Counted from the stretch's first letter, positions 24,578-35,635 are shown. The stretch is DNA of 64,000 nt from Panax quinquefolius (GCA_020205615.1 CM035162.1:38058464-38122463), one strand, 5' to 3'. The notes: generated by a model not told the origin, from the letters alone. Numbers and translations are program-made.

Positions 24578-26916
24578 CGTCATCAGGAGACCCAGATTTA
24601 TCAATAAATATTTAAATTTTGTCAAAATAATTTTTAATATTATAGTGTGAATTTAAGATAATATTATAGTTGTGGGTAGTATTTATAAATTTTGCAAAGT
24701 ATGCAAGTGGTTATATTATATTCGATTCGATTAATATTCTTATCAGGAATATTCTTTTACAATTAATATTCTTATCATACTCAATCATTGGTGGAAAACG
24801 CTATAAAAAATTTTTATCGAAATTGAAAAGCAGCGAAGTTTTATTGAAATAGCTGGAAGTTCTGTGATTCTTGAACTACTCGATAGTAAAAAGACAATAA
24901 TACGCGTGATTCGTTTGCATAAGAAACATGTATGATGACATTGATCTTTATGTGAGAAGTCACACCAGTTTGATTCCATTATTATTTTATTAATAATATG
25001 AATTATTATAGCGATAATGACGTTTTGTTTTATTCGTATTATTAACGTAATAAAAGCGAAACATCTTTTATATAAAATAGAATCACTTTATTAAAGTTAT
25101 TCTATAAATAGAATATATTATATTTTATTATGCATAGTGTTGCATAGTATTTTTGCGTAGTGTTTTTGCATAGTATTGCATAGTGTTTGCGATAGTAAAA
25201 TGTTTTTATATAAATAGAATATATTATATTTTATTTAAAAGATTTTCTTTAAATATGGACCACGATTAAAGTAAATCAATACTGACTTAAATGGATTAGT
25301 TACTATGCATTCCATTTTCCTATAAATAGAAGCTTCATTCCTTCATTATTTTCTTACTTAATTCATTGAAACTACAGAGATAAAATTATAGAGAGAAGTT
25401 ATAGAGAAAAATTATAGAAAGAAAGAGAGATTATTACTACTTCACTTATTTACTATATTCAGCCTTTTTACGGTAAGGGGTGTTATTCTTTCTTCTTGAA
25501 GAGAACTTCATTATTCCATTCATTATTATTACTTTGGAATAACTTGTAAAAAGTGGCATACCCTATACATAACTTGTCACGTGCAGATACCCTATACTTG
25601 GTGAAATCCTTATGTTATTCCATTGCTTATTATTCTCACTGAATAACTCAGATGTGGCTTGATTTACCCTATACTTGGTGACATTCTTTTATTATTCTGC
25701 ATTGGAACATCCTATCATGTGTTTTTTACACCGTGACCGGTTCCGTCTTTATCATTCTCATTGGAATATCCTATCTGTGTGTTTTTACATAGGATCCGTT
25801 CCATCTTTATTATTCTGTTGGAACATCATGCGTGGTGTGAATTTCACACCCAGGTTCCGTTATTATTATTCATTGGAATAACTTTGTCTGTCACGATACC
25901 GCATGCACGGTGATTTCTTTTGTTATTCCATTCTTTATTATACCCGGTTGGTTAAAACTTTGACTTATACTCCATGAAATTAGTAGAATATCCTCGATAT
26001 TTTCGTTTCATCCAATATCTTTTCATGGAAATATTCTTCGATCATTCTTGAATTTTACTCTAATTAAATGATCATGTTGACAATTTGGGCGTTAATAATT
26101 CATGGATTAAATAATTCTTGAACTTGTTTTATTGAATTATTATGTCATTGTCATCATCCTCGTGTTATATTATGTTATCTTTGCTTACGTGCGTAGATGA
26201 ACTTAGTATGATTATGACCGAGGATCATTCGGTATAATCATGACTTGATATAAATGATGTGACAAAAGTCCTCGATATTGTAATGCAAGAATGGATAGTT
26301 GTTGGTATGATTATGACCGGGGGAGATTCTATAATCGTGACCATTGATAATTTGATGAAAATCCTCGGCCGTGAATACAGGGGATGATTAGATGTAGTGG
26401 TTTATTTATTAAGTGAGTCTCGTGATAAAAATTGATAAAACCTTTAAAAACCTAAAAGATAGTAGATTTTATTCTCTATTTTTAATGGATTGCTTATTCA
26501 TTGCAGCTTAAACCGTTTTTTATATTTTATCGCTTTAACATTTTAACTTGAAGGCTAATGATAATTTATTCGCATTATCTTAGTCATAATATTTCTTCTT
26601 TGGCTAGTTGAGCTCACCTTTCTTTCACCGTTTTGAAATGAGAACATATAGTTGGACGAGCCTGGGGAACGGAGTAATGGTCCGGAGGATAGCATTAGTA
26701 GTCCTCATTATTCGTGAAATAGAATAATAGTTGTAATGAGGACTCTTTTGAGTTTGTATAATATCTAGTAGACAAAATTTGTATTCAAACTCACAGGTTT
26801 ATGTCGTATTGTACCACGCAGTTATCTTATACTAGTAAGTTGTATTTGAATTTATGTACCATGTAAGTGGCGGACCCAAGATGGGTGGCGTATACCTAAT
26901 TTTGGGGGCGTCCACA
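24578..26916 (+). mobile_element. Second LTR-like segment, plus orientation
   Basis: Has a TATA-like CCTATAAATAGAAGC near 25318 followed by an A/G-rich leader (GAGAGAAGTTATAGAGAAAA). A degenerate ~85-bp repeat with GGAATA and TTATTATTC runs through 25500-25940. It ends ATTTTGGGGGCGTCCACA at 26916, almost the same terminus as copy C in mirror orientation. The start is not resolved. A (GCATAGT)-rich patch lies at 25130-25195. It separates the two SEC15 pieces together with copy C. Confidence 0.45.
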
Positions 26917-26929
26917 CCCACGCTTCTGC

Positions 26930-27052
26930 CTTAACAAGAATGTTGTGAAGAAGAAGGAAGTTGAGATTGAGGAGCTATGCAAGCTTCATTACGATGAATT
27001 TATTATTGCAGTTGATGAACTCCGAGGTGTCCTGGTTGATGCTGAAGAGTTG
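26930..27052 (+). pseudogene. SEC15: Exocyst SEC15 fragment, second piece
   Basis: The frame from 26930 reads LNKNVVKKKEVEIEELCKLH, then YDEFIIAVDELRGVLVDAEE and L. It follows directly on the part ending at 21227 in plant SEC15 (PE.L.HQLKNV.KKKE.EIE.LCK.HYEEFI.AVDELRGVLVDAEELK). Two or so residues are lost at the insertion. After DAEEL the homology stops, and a scrambled copy of the preceding ~30 bp follows before unrelated sequence. Same strand and order as the first piece, so both belong to one captured segment. Confidence 0.88.
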
Positions 27053-27411
27053 ATGAACTCCGAGGAATTTATTATTGGGTTTTTCAGAATTATTTTGGTC
27101 TATTTGTTTTTCTCCTTTTAAATTCACACTAGAACGAGAATTATTGTTTTGCTGCATTTGAGTTGATTAAGGTGTTTACTCTGATTAAGGTGTAGACATT
27201 GATGATGTTAAAGGGGGTGATTTTGATATCCCCGTTTGTCTTTTGGGAATTTATATGAGCTCTTGTTTTTTGTTTGTTAGAAAAACAAAGAAAGAGAGAT
27301 GAACAAGTAGATGTATTTTTTCTTCCCTCGCATGTTCCAGCATCTGTCGTTTATATATAAGGAGGGTAATTAAGTCTTTATCCAACTTAAGTAACAGAGT
27401 TATGATAGAAA
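27053..27411. other. Tail of the Mutator-like element interior
   Basis: 27053-27077 is a local duplication of nearby SEC15 bases; the rest is T-rich with a purine patch (27285-27300). No gene is recognised. Confidence 0.5.
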
Positions 27412-27521
27412 GCAATTATTCACTTAACTCAAAAAATTGGGAGTTTAAATGTAGCTTTATTGACTACAGGTGGTTAAGTGGGAAACCGCTCAAACCCTAG
27501 GTGGTCATCTGAACTTAACCC
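27412..27521 (-). repeat. Right terminal inverted repeat of the Mutator-like element
   Basis: The complement starts GGGTTAAGTTCAGATGACCA and parallels the left repeat for about 110 bp. Followed by TAATTTTTT, the right target copy. Confidence 0.8.
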
Positions 27522-27839
27522 TAATTTTTTTTTTGTATTGTCCAAATTTATTCATCTTTTTTTGTTTAATGTTATTTTTAACATTACTTTTTCTTATTTA
27601 ACTTTTAAAAAAATCATATTTTTTTCGATTATTTTTTTTTAAGTTAAATAAGGATAATTTTGAAAAATAATGTTAAAAATAACATTAAACAGAAAAAAGA
27701 CAAATAAATTTGGATGGAGGGAGTATTATGTTACCATTATCAAGATTATTAAGACAAGTAACTTTTGTAAAGGGTAACTTTTGTAAAGGGTAAATTGATT
27801 ATAAGTTGTCTACGTGTCAATTTTTTAAAACTTTTTTGA

Positions 27840-28673
27840 TGTACATCTTCTTTGAAACATTATCAACCAGATGAACCATATGCGGATGAAGATGAGGAGT
27901 GGGAGGATATTGATCACAACGGTTTACTTTATGCTCGTTTTGTCAATAAGGTTGTTTTATCCTCGTCAAGTTCTTCAAGCGCAATAATCATTGTTATTTA
28001 TGGCCGTTCTTCCGAATTAGCCTTTTGTAATTTGGGAGCCAATGTTGTTGAATGGATACGAATAAAAACTAGACCGGCTATGTATTGCGATGTAATTCAT
28101 TACAGAGGGCATTTTTATGCCATTGATTGCAAAGGCAGAATTGTTGTTTGTGATGTTACTGGGACTAATCCTACCGTGGCAAATATTGTCGCAAAGATAC
28201 CCGAAGAATTGCTGATATGCAATTATAACAAGCAGTTGTATTTGGTGGAATCAATGGGAAAGTTGTTGGTTATTTCACGTGAAGGAGTAATATTACGGCT
28301 CATAAATGAAGAACTCGTCAATGAAAAGATTTATGAATTTGATGGAGATTATAATACTTACGGAACAACTGGATTTCAGATATTTGAATTTGATGTAAGT
28401 TGTGGGGTTTGGACGGAGGTGAGTAATTTGGGTGATAGAGCTTTGTTTTTGGGTCACAATTCTTCCTTCTCTATTGAGAGCGGCACCATTAATGGAGTCA
28501 ACCCAAATTGTATATATTTTGCTGATGATGATATAAAGAGTTATAGGATTATAGATGAAGGAGGAGGCAAAGATATGGGGATTTATAACTTGCAAGATCG
28601 AAGCTTTATGCCTCATTTCAATGGGAAATCCTGTAGTCCCATCACACCACCTATGTGGATTGCATTATGATTA
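27840..28673 (+). pseudogene. DUF295 / F-box-associated beta-propeller protein, N-terminus missing
   Basis: An open frame of about 275 codons with no early ATG: a stop at 27837 lies exactly where the foldback arm ends. Recognisable pieces are HYRGHFYAIDCKGRIVVCDV, YLVESMGKLLVISR, TTGFQIFEFD, VSNLGDRALFLGHNSSFSIE and NCIYFADDD. These are hallmarks of the plant DUF295 (KIB-type) family, where YAVD..G.V, YLVES.G.LL and LGDRALFLG..SF recur. Family members are usually 350-400 residues with an N-terminal F-box that docks on SKP1 in SCF ubiquitin ligases. That part is absent here, apparently replaced by the transposon. The frame is otherwise uninterrupted to the stop, so the loss is either recent or the gene is used from an internal start. 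Confidence 0.75.
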
Positions 28674-29040
28674 TATGTAGTTTGAGACTAATAGTTTCTA
28701 GCTAGAGGATATATTAAGTAGTTTCTCTTGTTTCTGATTTAATCATGGGATATTAATCTATATGCTATGTAATTTTATTTTTAATATATGTGGATTTATT
28801 CTTTATGAACAAGGATTGTATATTTGTTTTTTTGGTAAGAGAGGGTTTTGAAATTGTGTTAGTGTTGGTTTTGGCCTCCTAAAATTTGCAAGCCAAGTGT
28901 TTGTTAAAATGACATAAAGAATCAAAAACTTATGCGAACTATGTACTCTGTCAAGGTTAATGGCGGCTTAATGGTTATTTTACGTGCATTATCATCTTTT
29001 ATCTCCTTATCTGTTTGTGTTGTTTATGGATGTTCTCCTT
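28674..29040. other. 3' flank of the DUF295 frame, no feature seen
   Basis: AT-rich sequence with possible poly(A)-type AATAT patches and no coding potential. Confidence 0.45.
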
Positions 29041-29370
29041 TGATTCTTGCTCTCTGATGATTATCAAAAATTGTTTACAACATTTCTCTCAGCTCTCTGG
29101 TTTTATAAATTGAAGCCTAATTTGGATAACAGTCAACGCTTTCATGCTAATATTTCTTCTTATGTTAGAGATGATATTCTGGATTGCTTGAGATTTCAAG
29201 AAGGATACCTTCCTATTAAGTTTCTAGGAGTGCCCCTCTCTTATTAGCAATTATCTCCTCGAAACTTACTGTCCAAAATTGTGCCCCTCTCTTATTAGCA
29301 AGATCACTCACTATCGAGATCTTGTCTTCAGAAATCAGTTTCTATCCTGTGTTGTAGCTTACCACTTATT
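29041..29370 (+). pseudogene. LINE (L1-type) reverse transcriptase scrap
   Basis: Reads LFTTFLSALWFYKLKPNLDN, then SQRFHANISSYVRDDILDCL and RFQEGYLPIKFLGVPLSY. Plant L1 RTs have this GL.PN..KS.......I...L.F..G.LP..YLGVPL stretch after the catalytic site. Stops follow, and the CCCCTCTCTTATTAGCAA block is duplicated (29232 and 29284). No 5' or 3' end of the LINE is present. Confidence 0.7.
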
Positions 29371-29489
29371 AAGTTTGTTTTATTTACCATTTAGAGCTTT
29401 TGGTCTACCCATTTTATTATCCCTAATTTATTTTGAAGAATGTCCAATCTATTCTAAGGAGATTCATGTGAAAAGGGGGCAGCATGGTG

Positions 29490-29493
<4 letters not shown>

Positions 29494-29536
<43 letters not shown>
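29494..29536. repeat. (TA)n microsatellite
   Basis: About 21 TA units, directly abutting the inverted-repeat end at 29537. A matching tract follows the other end at 36476. Confidence 0.95.
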
Positions 29537-29537
<1 letters not shown>

Positions 29538-29634
29538 GGTTTCCTTCCGATGCGTACTTAAAACGCGAACTAAAGACGGACTTAAAAAAAAAACACGCGG
29601 GTCATCATAGGAAGACAAAATGGCCCAAATTAAT

Positions 29635-31043
29635 GGGGGTGTATTCAATTAAGATTTTTAAATATTTTTTTAAATGACAGACTTTTGTAGTGTTTGTGAA
29701 TTTTAATGACTTTTAAAAACTTTTTTAAAATGATTTTTATAGACTCTATGAAATAAGTGACAGACTTTAATAGACTTTTTACCACGAATTTGATAGACTT
29801 TTGTATACTTTTAATATATCTTGCAACTTATATTAATTGTTAATTAGTCCATGTGTACAACCTCTCCCTCTTTTTTCATGAACTAGAGGAAATCTCATTA
29901 ATTCATTAAATTATCGTGGCATGAGATTTTATATATGTTGAAAGCATTCATATTATTATACTCATTTCATGATAAATTTGGATACTCAAATACGAATAAA
30001 ACTTTAAAAGTTACAGACGCAACACAAAAATTAAGTTCACTTTTAATTGAACTATATATACTATATATGCGTACGTTTTTTTAGTAAGAGTACCAAACTC
30101 TGTTTTTTACAAAATAATATGACAATTAAAATCTATATGATCAAAAGTTGCAAAACTTCATACATGTGAGTAAATGGCCACCAAGTTATAAAAAATTTAC
30201 CAGAGAGATTTTTAGTCGTCGGAAAGCCACAGACAAAATTGCTAGAGAGATTTTATTTTTCTTAAAATTATTAATAGTTATTAGTGAACCAAAATTGACC
30301 GTTAAAAAAATAATTATGCGACTTTTTAATTTATTTATGATGTTAGAAATTAATTAATTAAAATGCTACATAACTAATTTTTTTAATTTTGATGAGTTTT
30401 AGAATTTATCAATATTCAGTATATATTATATACTATATTTATATACTATAATATATATATATTTAATATTAAAAATCAAAATTTACCTTTTGATTTTTCA
30501 AAGTCATAATCGCGACATTCCTATAATAAAAGTTTGTGTAATTTATCTAATTTTTAATAAATTTAGTAAAAATAATATAAACGGTTTATAATTTTAATAA
30601 TTATATTTTCTAAAATTATTAGATTAATTTATATTCATTTTAAAAGTTAAAAATTTACTAGAGATTTTTGCGACTTTTGAATTTTCCATAAAATATATCT
30701 AGCAAATTTTTTATTGGTGATTTGAATTTTCACCTTTGTGTTTAATATTTAGAAGTTTTTAGAGATGAGGTCTAATTTTGGATATCCGTTGATAGTTATA
30801 ACTTTTCTTCTAATATCGGTCAAACTCTACCATTAGTTAGAAATCTGATTTTTTTTTGATTTTTTTAATACTAAAATACTTTTATAAACTTTATAAAAGT
30901 CTCAATTTAATACCACATAACTTTTAAAAACATTACAAAAGTTGTAATTGAATATCAGTAAACTTTTATAAACTTTTTAAATGTCTTAATTGAATACAAC
31001 CAAACTTTAAAAGTCTTTAAAATTTTTAATTGAATACACCTCC
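29635..31043. mobile_element. 1.4-kb TIR element inserted in the left arm
   Basis: Ends GGGGGTGTATTCAATTAAGA (29635) and, complemented, GGAGGTGTATTCAATTAAAA (31043). The subterminal zones are rich in ACTTTTAAA-type repeats on both sides. No transposase frame. A clear target duplication was not found. The flanking arm sequence is collinear with the uninterrupted right arm only up to 29634, supporting an insertion here. Confidence 0.6.
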
Positions 31044-31889
31044 TAGGAACCGGATGGAAAAAAATATGGCAAAACTAAGTTTTTCATCGGTGAGTTTTAC
31101 TTAATACACTGTTGAACTTTTAATTTTTTGAATTATCCTATTAAACTAATTAAAATAATAAAATTGGATCGGTGTGCTGATTGAACTACCGTTAAATATT
31201 TTCGTACATGGATTTATAAATAATAATAAAAAAAATCGTTGTTTGGAGAGGGTCAATCACGTAAGCTCCAACAAAATAACCTTCATTAGTTTTGTCTTCT
31301 CATTTCAGCGAACTTCGTTGCCTGAGAGAGAGAGAGTGAGCGACCGACCGACGACCGACGACCGACGAGCTTAAAGGCAGGCGATCTAGGGTTTTTTTTT
31401 CTACAAATATATGGCTTAAATCTTCGTTGGTACAAGGTATGTACGATTTTGTGTTTGATTTTAGCTATTGATTGTTAAAAACTAGGGTTTTTGTGTGATT
31501 TATTTGGGGATTTTCAAAAGCAGTGATGGGTACCTCAATTTTGGCAAGAAATCTAGGTTTTTTCTCTCTCCTAATCCCTCCCGTTGTCTCTGCTGGTAAT
31601 TAATTTCCCTCTGTTTCTGTCTCTGCTTTGTAATCGGTACCTTTGAAAGAAGGGGGGTTGGAATGAAAATATTGTTTGAAAGATAAGCATGTATGTATGT
31701 ATCACAATAATATGTTATATGTTCCCATTACTTTGGTGACCTCTTTCTCCTCAAACTTTAAACTATATAGTAGTATAATTTTGAAGCAGAGAATTTTCAT
31801 CCACTGTACATGGGAATACAAAACTTGACTCATGCCCTGGCCTTGAAATAGGGATATGCTAGCAAGTGTACAACTATATCATAAGACGC
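31044..31889 (+). other. 5'-leader-like sequence (captured promoter region?)
   Basis: GAGAGAGAGAGTGAGCGACC with GACCGAC repeats (31321-31368) then GCGATCTAGGGTTTT (31381) and a possible donor GGTATGTACG (31436) look like a plant 5' UTR and first intron on the plus strand. No coding exon follows that I recognise. Confidence 0.4.
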
Positions 31890-32175
31890 AATGTAAACTC
31901 TTATATACTCGTGGAATAATTAAAGAGAAAGGAAACAGAGCAGTCCATGTGCGAATCTGTAGCAAATCTCTCTCTCTCTTTAACTCTTCCCCCCCTCTCT
32001 CTAACTCTTCCCTCTCTCTCGAAGCGAATCTGTAGCAAATCGAAAGGGACCACCGGAAGGAAAAGCTTTGACCGGCCAACGGAACCATACCTAACGGAAG
32101 GCGAGGGTACTCCACTTTATTAATTTTGTAATTTTTTGAACCAAATGAAATCTAGGGTTTATTTGGGGTTTTGTT
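31890..32175 (-). repeat. Inner inverted repeat, left arm
   Basis: Complement of 36110-36345: shared blocks are CCTTCCGTTAGGTATGGTTC, TGGTCCCTTTCGATTTGCTA and CGCTTCGAGAGAGAGGGAAG, followed by AAATGAAATCTAGGGTTTA on this side. It looks like a 5'-UTR-type sequence incorporated in the arms. Confidence 0.8.
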
Positions 32176-32223
32176 ACATGGTTACATTAAATTGATAGGA
32201 GCAACTATTATACCCAAAATCTA

Positions 32224-32360
32224 GAATTGGTGTCAATTTCGTGGATTTCCTCTTATAATAAGTTAATAACAAGTTGAATTGGTGTCAATTTCGTGGATTT
32301 CCTCTTCTAATAACAAGTAGAATTGGTGTCAATTTCGTGGATTTCCTCTTACAATAATGG
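32224..32360. repeat. Three tandem copies, 44-52 bp
   Basis: GAATTGGTGTCAATTTCGTG starts at 32224, 32276 and 32320, each copy followed by GATTTCCTCTT and an AATAA-type spacer of variable length. Confidence 0.85.
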
Positions 32361-33753
32361 TCCTGTGTAGTTTAGCCGTACATAAATGATTTTGATTGAA
32401 GGGATTTGTAAACTGGGTATAGTTGAATTTGTAAACTGGGTGTAGAAAGACGATTTTGATGTTGAGGTACTCACCTTGAGCCTTTCTATTGGAATGACAC
32501 TTTCTTTTGTTACCTTTTGATGTAGTCCATATTATTGAGATTTTAAAAAGAACCACATGGATTATTGGTAAAATCATCCTTTAATGCAAGCAAATTCTAG
32601 CGTTTGAGCTCAAAATGCTAGTGAATTTTTGATGGTGAACCACAATTGGCTTTAGTGGTTTGCCAGTTTATGGTTGTAAAACTGGTTCAAAGATGCATAA
32701 AATAGTTTCTATTTGTTTCTTTTTTCCTGCCAAATGTTTGTAGAAATGCCCAACTAGGATAAGAACAAAGCTTTGTCTGATCAGACATGAGAAATCCATA
32801 TCCCTGGTAACAAACAGGTCAATATAGAGAGCATTTGTTTAATTCTTGAGATGAATTCTTGTTATGCACCAATTGAGATTCTCAGTAATAGTAAGATTTT
32901 AGTATATTTTTTTATTCTACTGGTGGGGGTGGGGGTGGGGTACCTTAAGAATATTATTTAGAAATTCTAATGTGATACAACTATACTCACTTTATTAAAC
33001 ATATTTATTAAATTGTGGATTTACTAATTACTACCCTTTCAATTGCTAAATTTTCAAAATTTATCTTATTGTTATAATTTTTGAAAATTGGACTGTATTT
33101 AAGGTCACATTCAAACAAAATAATTGCCAATACATGAATTATTTGTTCCTTCCTTTTTTCCTTTTGTTTGTAATTTACCTTTTGTTTTCTTTGGGAAGGG
33201 GGCTACCGCTAAATGTGTTATTTCCAAAGAAATTTAGAAAGAGCATTCCAGCACCTAAAGGAAAAGGAGTGTGCCCAAGGACACCCTCTACAAGTGAAAT
33301 ACATACATATAAAGCACATTGGTACGCCACAGACAAGCTTAAAAGAAGGTAAATTAGATTCTTGGAAGAATAATGTATTGATGAGTCTTAAAAGCACTAT
33401 CTAACATGGAGCATTAGATGCTGAGGTTAGATATTGAGATTCCATGATAGTTTTTCAATTACCAGCAGCACAATTCCCATTGGTTGAAATACAAAGTGAC
33501 TACATTGATGTCAAAAACTTTCTACTGCACGTAGCTTTGATGTAGGAAGATATTCTGTTATGTTGTATTTGTGTAGTGTAATTTGTAACAAAGAAAATCT
33601 CTAAACACCTTAGGAAAATGGCCAGCTTTCCTTTGGCAACTGCCAGATAACTTAAGGCAATGGTGCAAGGCCTTTTACATAAAAAAATTGGGAAAAGGGT
33701 CGGTACAATTCCATGAAAAAACTCGCTGCTTCTTTGCAAACTCTTGAATATTC
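32361..33753. other. Interior of the composite element, no gene recognised
   Basis: Contains a G-run cluster, GGTGGGGGTGGGGGTGGGG at about 32922-32940, that could form a G-quadruplex. ORFs at 33134-33404 (two frames) have no recognised domain. Confidence 0.4.
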
Positions 33754-34318
33754 CTAGGGACTTTCCATACTTCTGGCTTCTTGCTTGAAGGTGTAGACTT
33801 TTGCAATGCCAGAAATAAGTGCTTCATTCTTAGCTAGTAATCGGTGCAAGTCATCATTCAGTGCTAATCCCTGACATAGCAATGATTCATCCCTGAAACA
33901 GTAAATTTAGAATTACCACAGTGATAATTGAAGATCAGTAATTAAGAGACTCCGCAAAAAACTTTCAAACACATCACAACAAAAATTAAATAAAAAAAAG
34001 GTTAATTTTTTATAAAAAATATCACATGCTTTACACAATACCACTAATGGATGTCAATTTTTAGAAGCAAGTTGTAATTGAGTCACTATTCTCCTTGATA
34101 GAACAGGTTAACCTGCACATGCATGCAGTAACTTTATAGAGTTCAATAGCAGATGCCCTTTCGAGTTTGACAGAAAAGAAAGAGGCAAAAAAGGGCTATA
34201 GTATTCAAAGAAAAACTAAATATGCACACAACTCACCAATTTGATCATATAAGAAATCAACTTACTTAGAAGAGGTAACTGTCACTGCACTAATGATGCC
34301 CACAAGCTGGCTAGTGAA
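33754..34318 (-). pseudogene. TOM1-like (TOL) GAT-domain gene fragment, two exons
   Basis: On the minus strand, an exon at 34318-34266 reads FTSQLVGIISAVTVTSS and ends with AA before donor GTAAGT. The next exon (33892-33754) begins with G after acceptor TTTCAG, giving Lys in phase, then DESLLCQGLALNDDLHRLLA, KNEALISGIAKVYTF and a stop. D(E/S)LLCQGLALND.LQRVL is the hallmark of the GAT domain of plant TOM1-like proteins, which bind ubiquitinated cargo and act as ESCRT-0 substitutes in endosomal sorting. The stop after about 26 further residues, and absence of the VHS domain and C-terminal tail, make it a fragment. The phase-correct splice join shows it derives from genomic DNA. Confidence 0.7.
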
Positions 34319-35413
34319 GACGTGCATATAAACGTAAGATGGGGGAAAAGACATTGATTATAATACTAAGCAAAGGATGAATATAATACTACATTTGAAG
34401 AACCCGCCGAGTGATTATAATGCTATCTATGTAACATTCATAAATATTTACTGAAAATGTAAATAACTAACCACTCTTAATTGCAAAATTTTTCCTGTGG
34501 AAAAAGTTGATGCCTCATTAAGCACTCTTATAACATGTTCTGCAGAATTCAAACAAAATTTTCAAGAATCCTCGTATGCAAGCGTTCCAAAATGTTTGCA
34601 GAAGTAAAATCTAGTCACAACGTGCAATAAACGACTAAGTAAGAAAATAATTAGCCTCCAAATAAAACATCACAAAAAACAGATGACTTAAATATTGGTG
34701 AAACATATTTGCCAAAATTGCTCGAGAAATTGACACCTCCAAAATTTAACTCCATCTTAATGTTAACGGGTGCCAAGCAACCATGAGAGACAAAAAACAT
34801 TCCAAACACCATAATGCTCGTCAAACACCACTAACAAAAATACCTTAAAAACACTCCTCCCAAAATTATGATTATAAACTTACTCCTGCTATAATCCTCC
34901 TAAAAACACATGAAGATCATTTAAGCATACAAATAAGAAAACAAAAGGAATTCCATTTCTAAAAACCAATCAATTAAGAAAATTTGAAGGAATTTTTTTT
35001 AGTACAATCATTCACTAAATCAAATCAACCCATATGGCTCAATTACCCAGAAGCGAATAAGAAATCACATGCATCCTTGGTAATGTAATAAAAGTAGTCC
35101 CAAATTAGGCTTCAAGTTTCCGTAGATAATGGAAAAATGTAAACAGAAAAACAATGAACAAATTGATTATATATTATATAAAGAACCCATAAAAGAAGTC
35201 AGAACCACGTCTCAAATAGAGGTTTTAAACTTCAATCAACACAGGTAACTTGCTAGAGTTCGATAAAAATGGCAAACACAAGTCACAATACTTTTAGGAA
35301 TAATCCATATTAAAAATAATCCATATAATTAGGCACAATAAATTAAGATTAGAAATCAAGTGGGCTAGAAAAGGTAATCATCAAGGACTCATTGCATCAG
35401 GTTGATACTTTGT
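34319..35413. other. Intron-like sequence in the composite element
   Basis: AT-rich. If the minus-strand pieces at 35414-35623 and 33754-34318 come from one gene, this is intronic; no further exon is recognised. Confidence 0.35.
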
Positions 35414-35623
35414 TTAACCAAATATGCAGCTGTGCTTCCGAACTCCCAAAAAACTACACACATGTGAGATCACTTTGATTATTCTAGGACTTTCAACTCC
35501 AGTGCGCAGGACTCTATGCTTTGGAATAATTGTTTCTACAGAAAACTCAAAGCTTCCCATATCTGGAAGTCCATCAGACAAACTGCTGCAAAAGTTAACT
35601 GGCACAAACTTGTCTGAACCCAT
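35414..35623 (-). CDS. Short ORF of unknown function (possible captured first exon)
   Basis: 69 codons starting MGSDKFVPVNFCSSLSDGLP and containing DMGSFEFSVETIIPKHRVLR. No family recognised. The upstream minus-strand sequence has GAAATCTAGGGTTTG (near 35760), common in plant 5' leaders, and duplicated leader blocks. It lies on the same strand as the GAT fragment but 1.1 kb away, and does not resemble a VHS domain, so linkage is unproven. Confidence 0.35.
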   Translation of the reverse strand: MGSDKFVPVNFCSSLSDGLPDMGSFEFSVETIIPKHRVLRTGVESPRIIKVISHVCSFLGVRKHSCIFG

Positions 35624-35635
35624 TATTTATTTCTA

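Larger units (their letters stand above)
17679..27521 (+). mobile_element. Mutator-like element with captured gene pieces (candidate Pack-MULE)
   Basis: The ends are inverted repeats starting GGGTTAAGTTCAGATGA: left 17679-17790, right 27412-27521. They match over about 110 bp with scattered differences. The flanks are TAAATTTTT (17670-17678) and TAATTTTTT (27522-27530), 8 of 9 identical, the target-duplication length of Mutator elements. No transposase is visible, so it is non-autonomous. In order, on the plus strand, it holds a D-2-hydroxyacid dehydrogenase piece, the start of a clathrin light chain gene, a minisatellite, and the leader and start of a SEC15 gene. Later LTR insertions account for 21227-26916. 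Confidence 0.8.
17466..27839. mobile_element. Foldback/Stowaway element split by a 9.8-kb insertion
   Basis: The left part (17466-17678) and right part (27522-27839) together rebuild, in opposite orientation, the middle element seen intact at 15028-15635. The outer arm carries GATAATGTGCATCT, followed by GGTAACATAATACTC, where a Stowaway starts at 17644. On the right the Stowaway ends at 27723 and the arm runs to about 27839, some 100 bp short. Joining the halves at the insertion point restores the text seen in the intact copy. This empty-site comparison fixes the boundaries of the inserted element. Confidence 0.75.

Noticed and set aside
32922..32940. G-quadruplex candidate as a regulatory element
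   Set aside because: Only three runs of four or more G plus one GG, and no gene nearby to regulate.
33134..33404. Two ORFs of 63-72 codons in the composite element
   Set aside because: No known domain and overlapping frames. They could be captured exon pieces, but nothing supports it.
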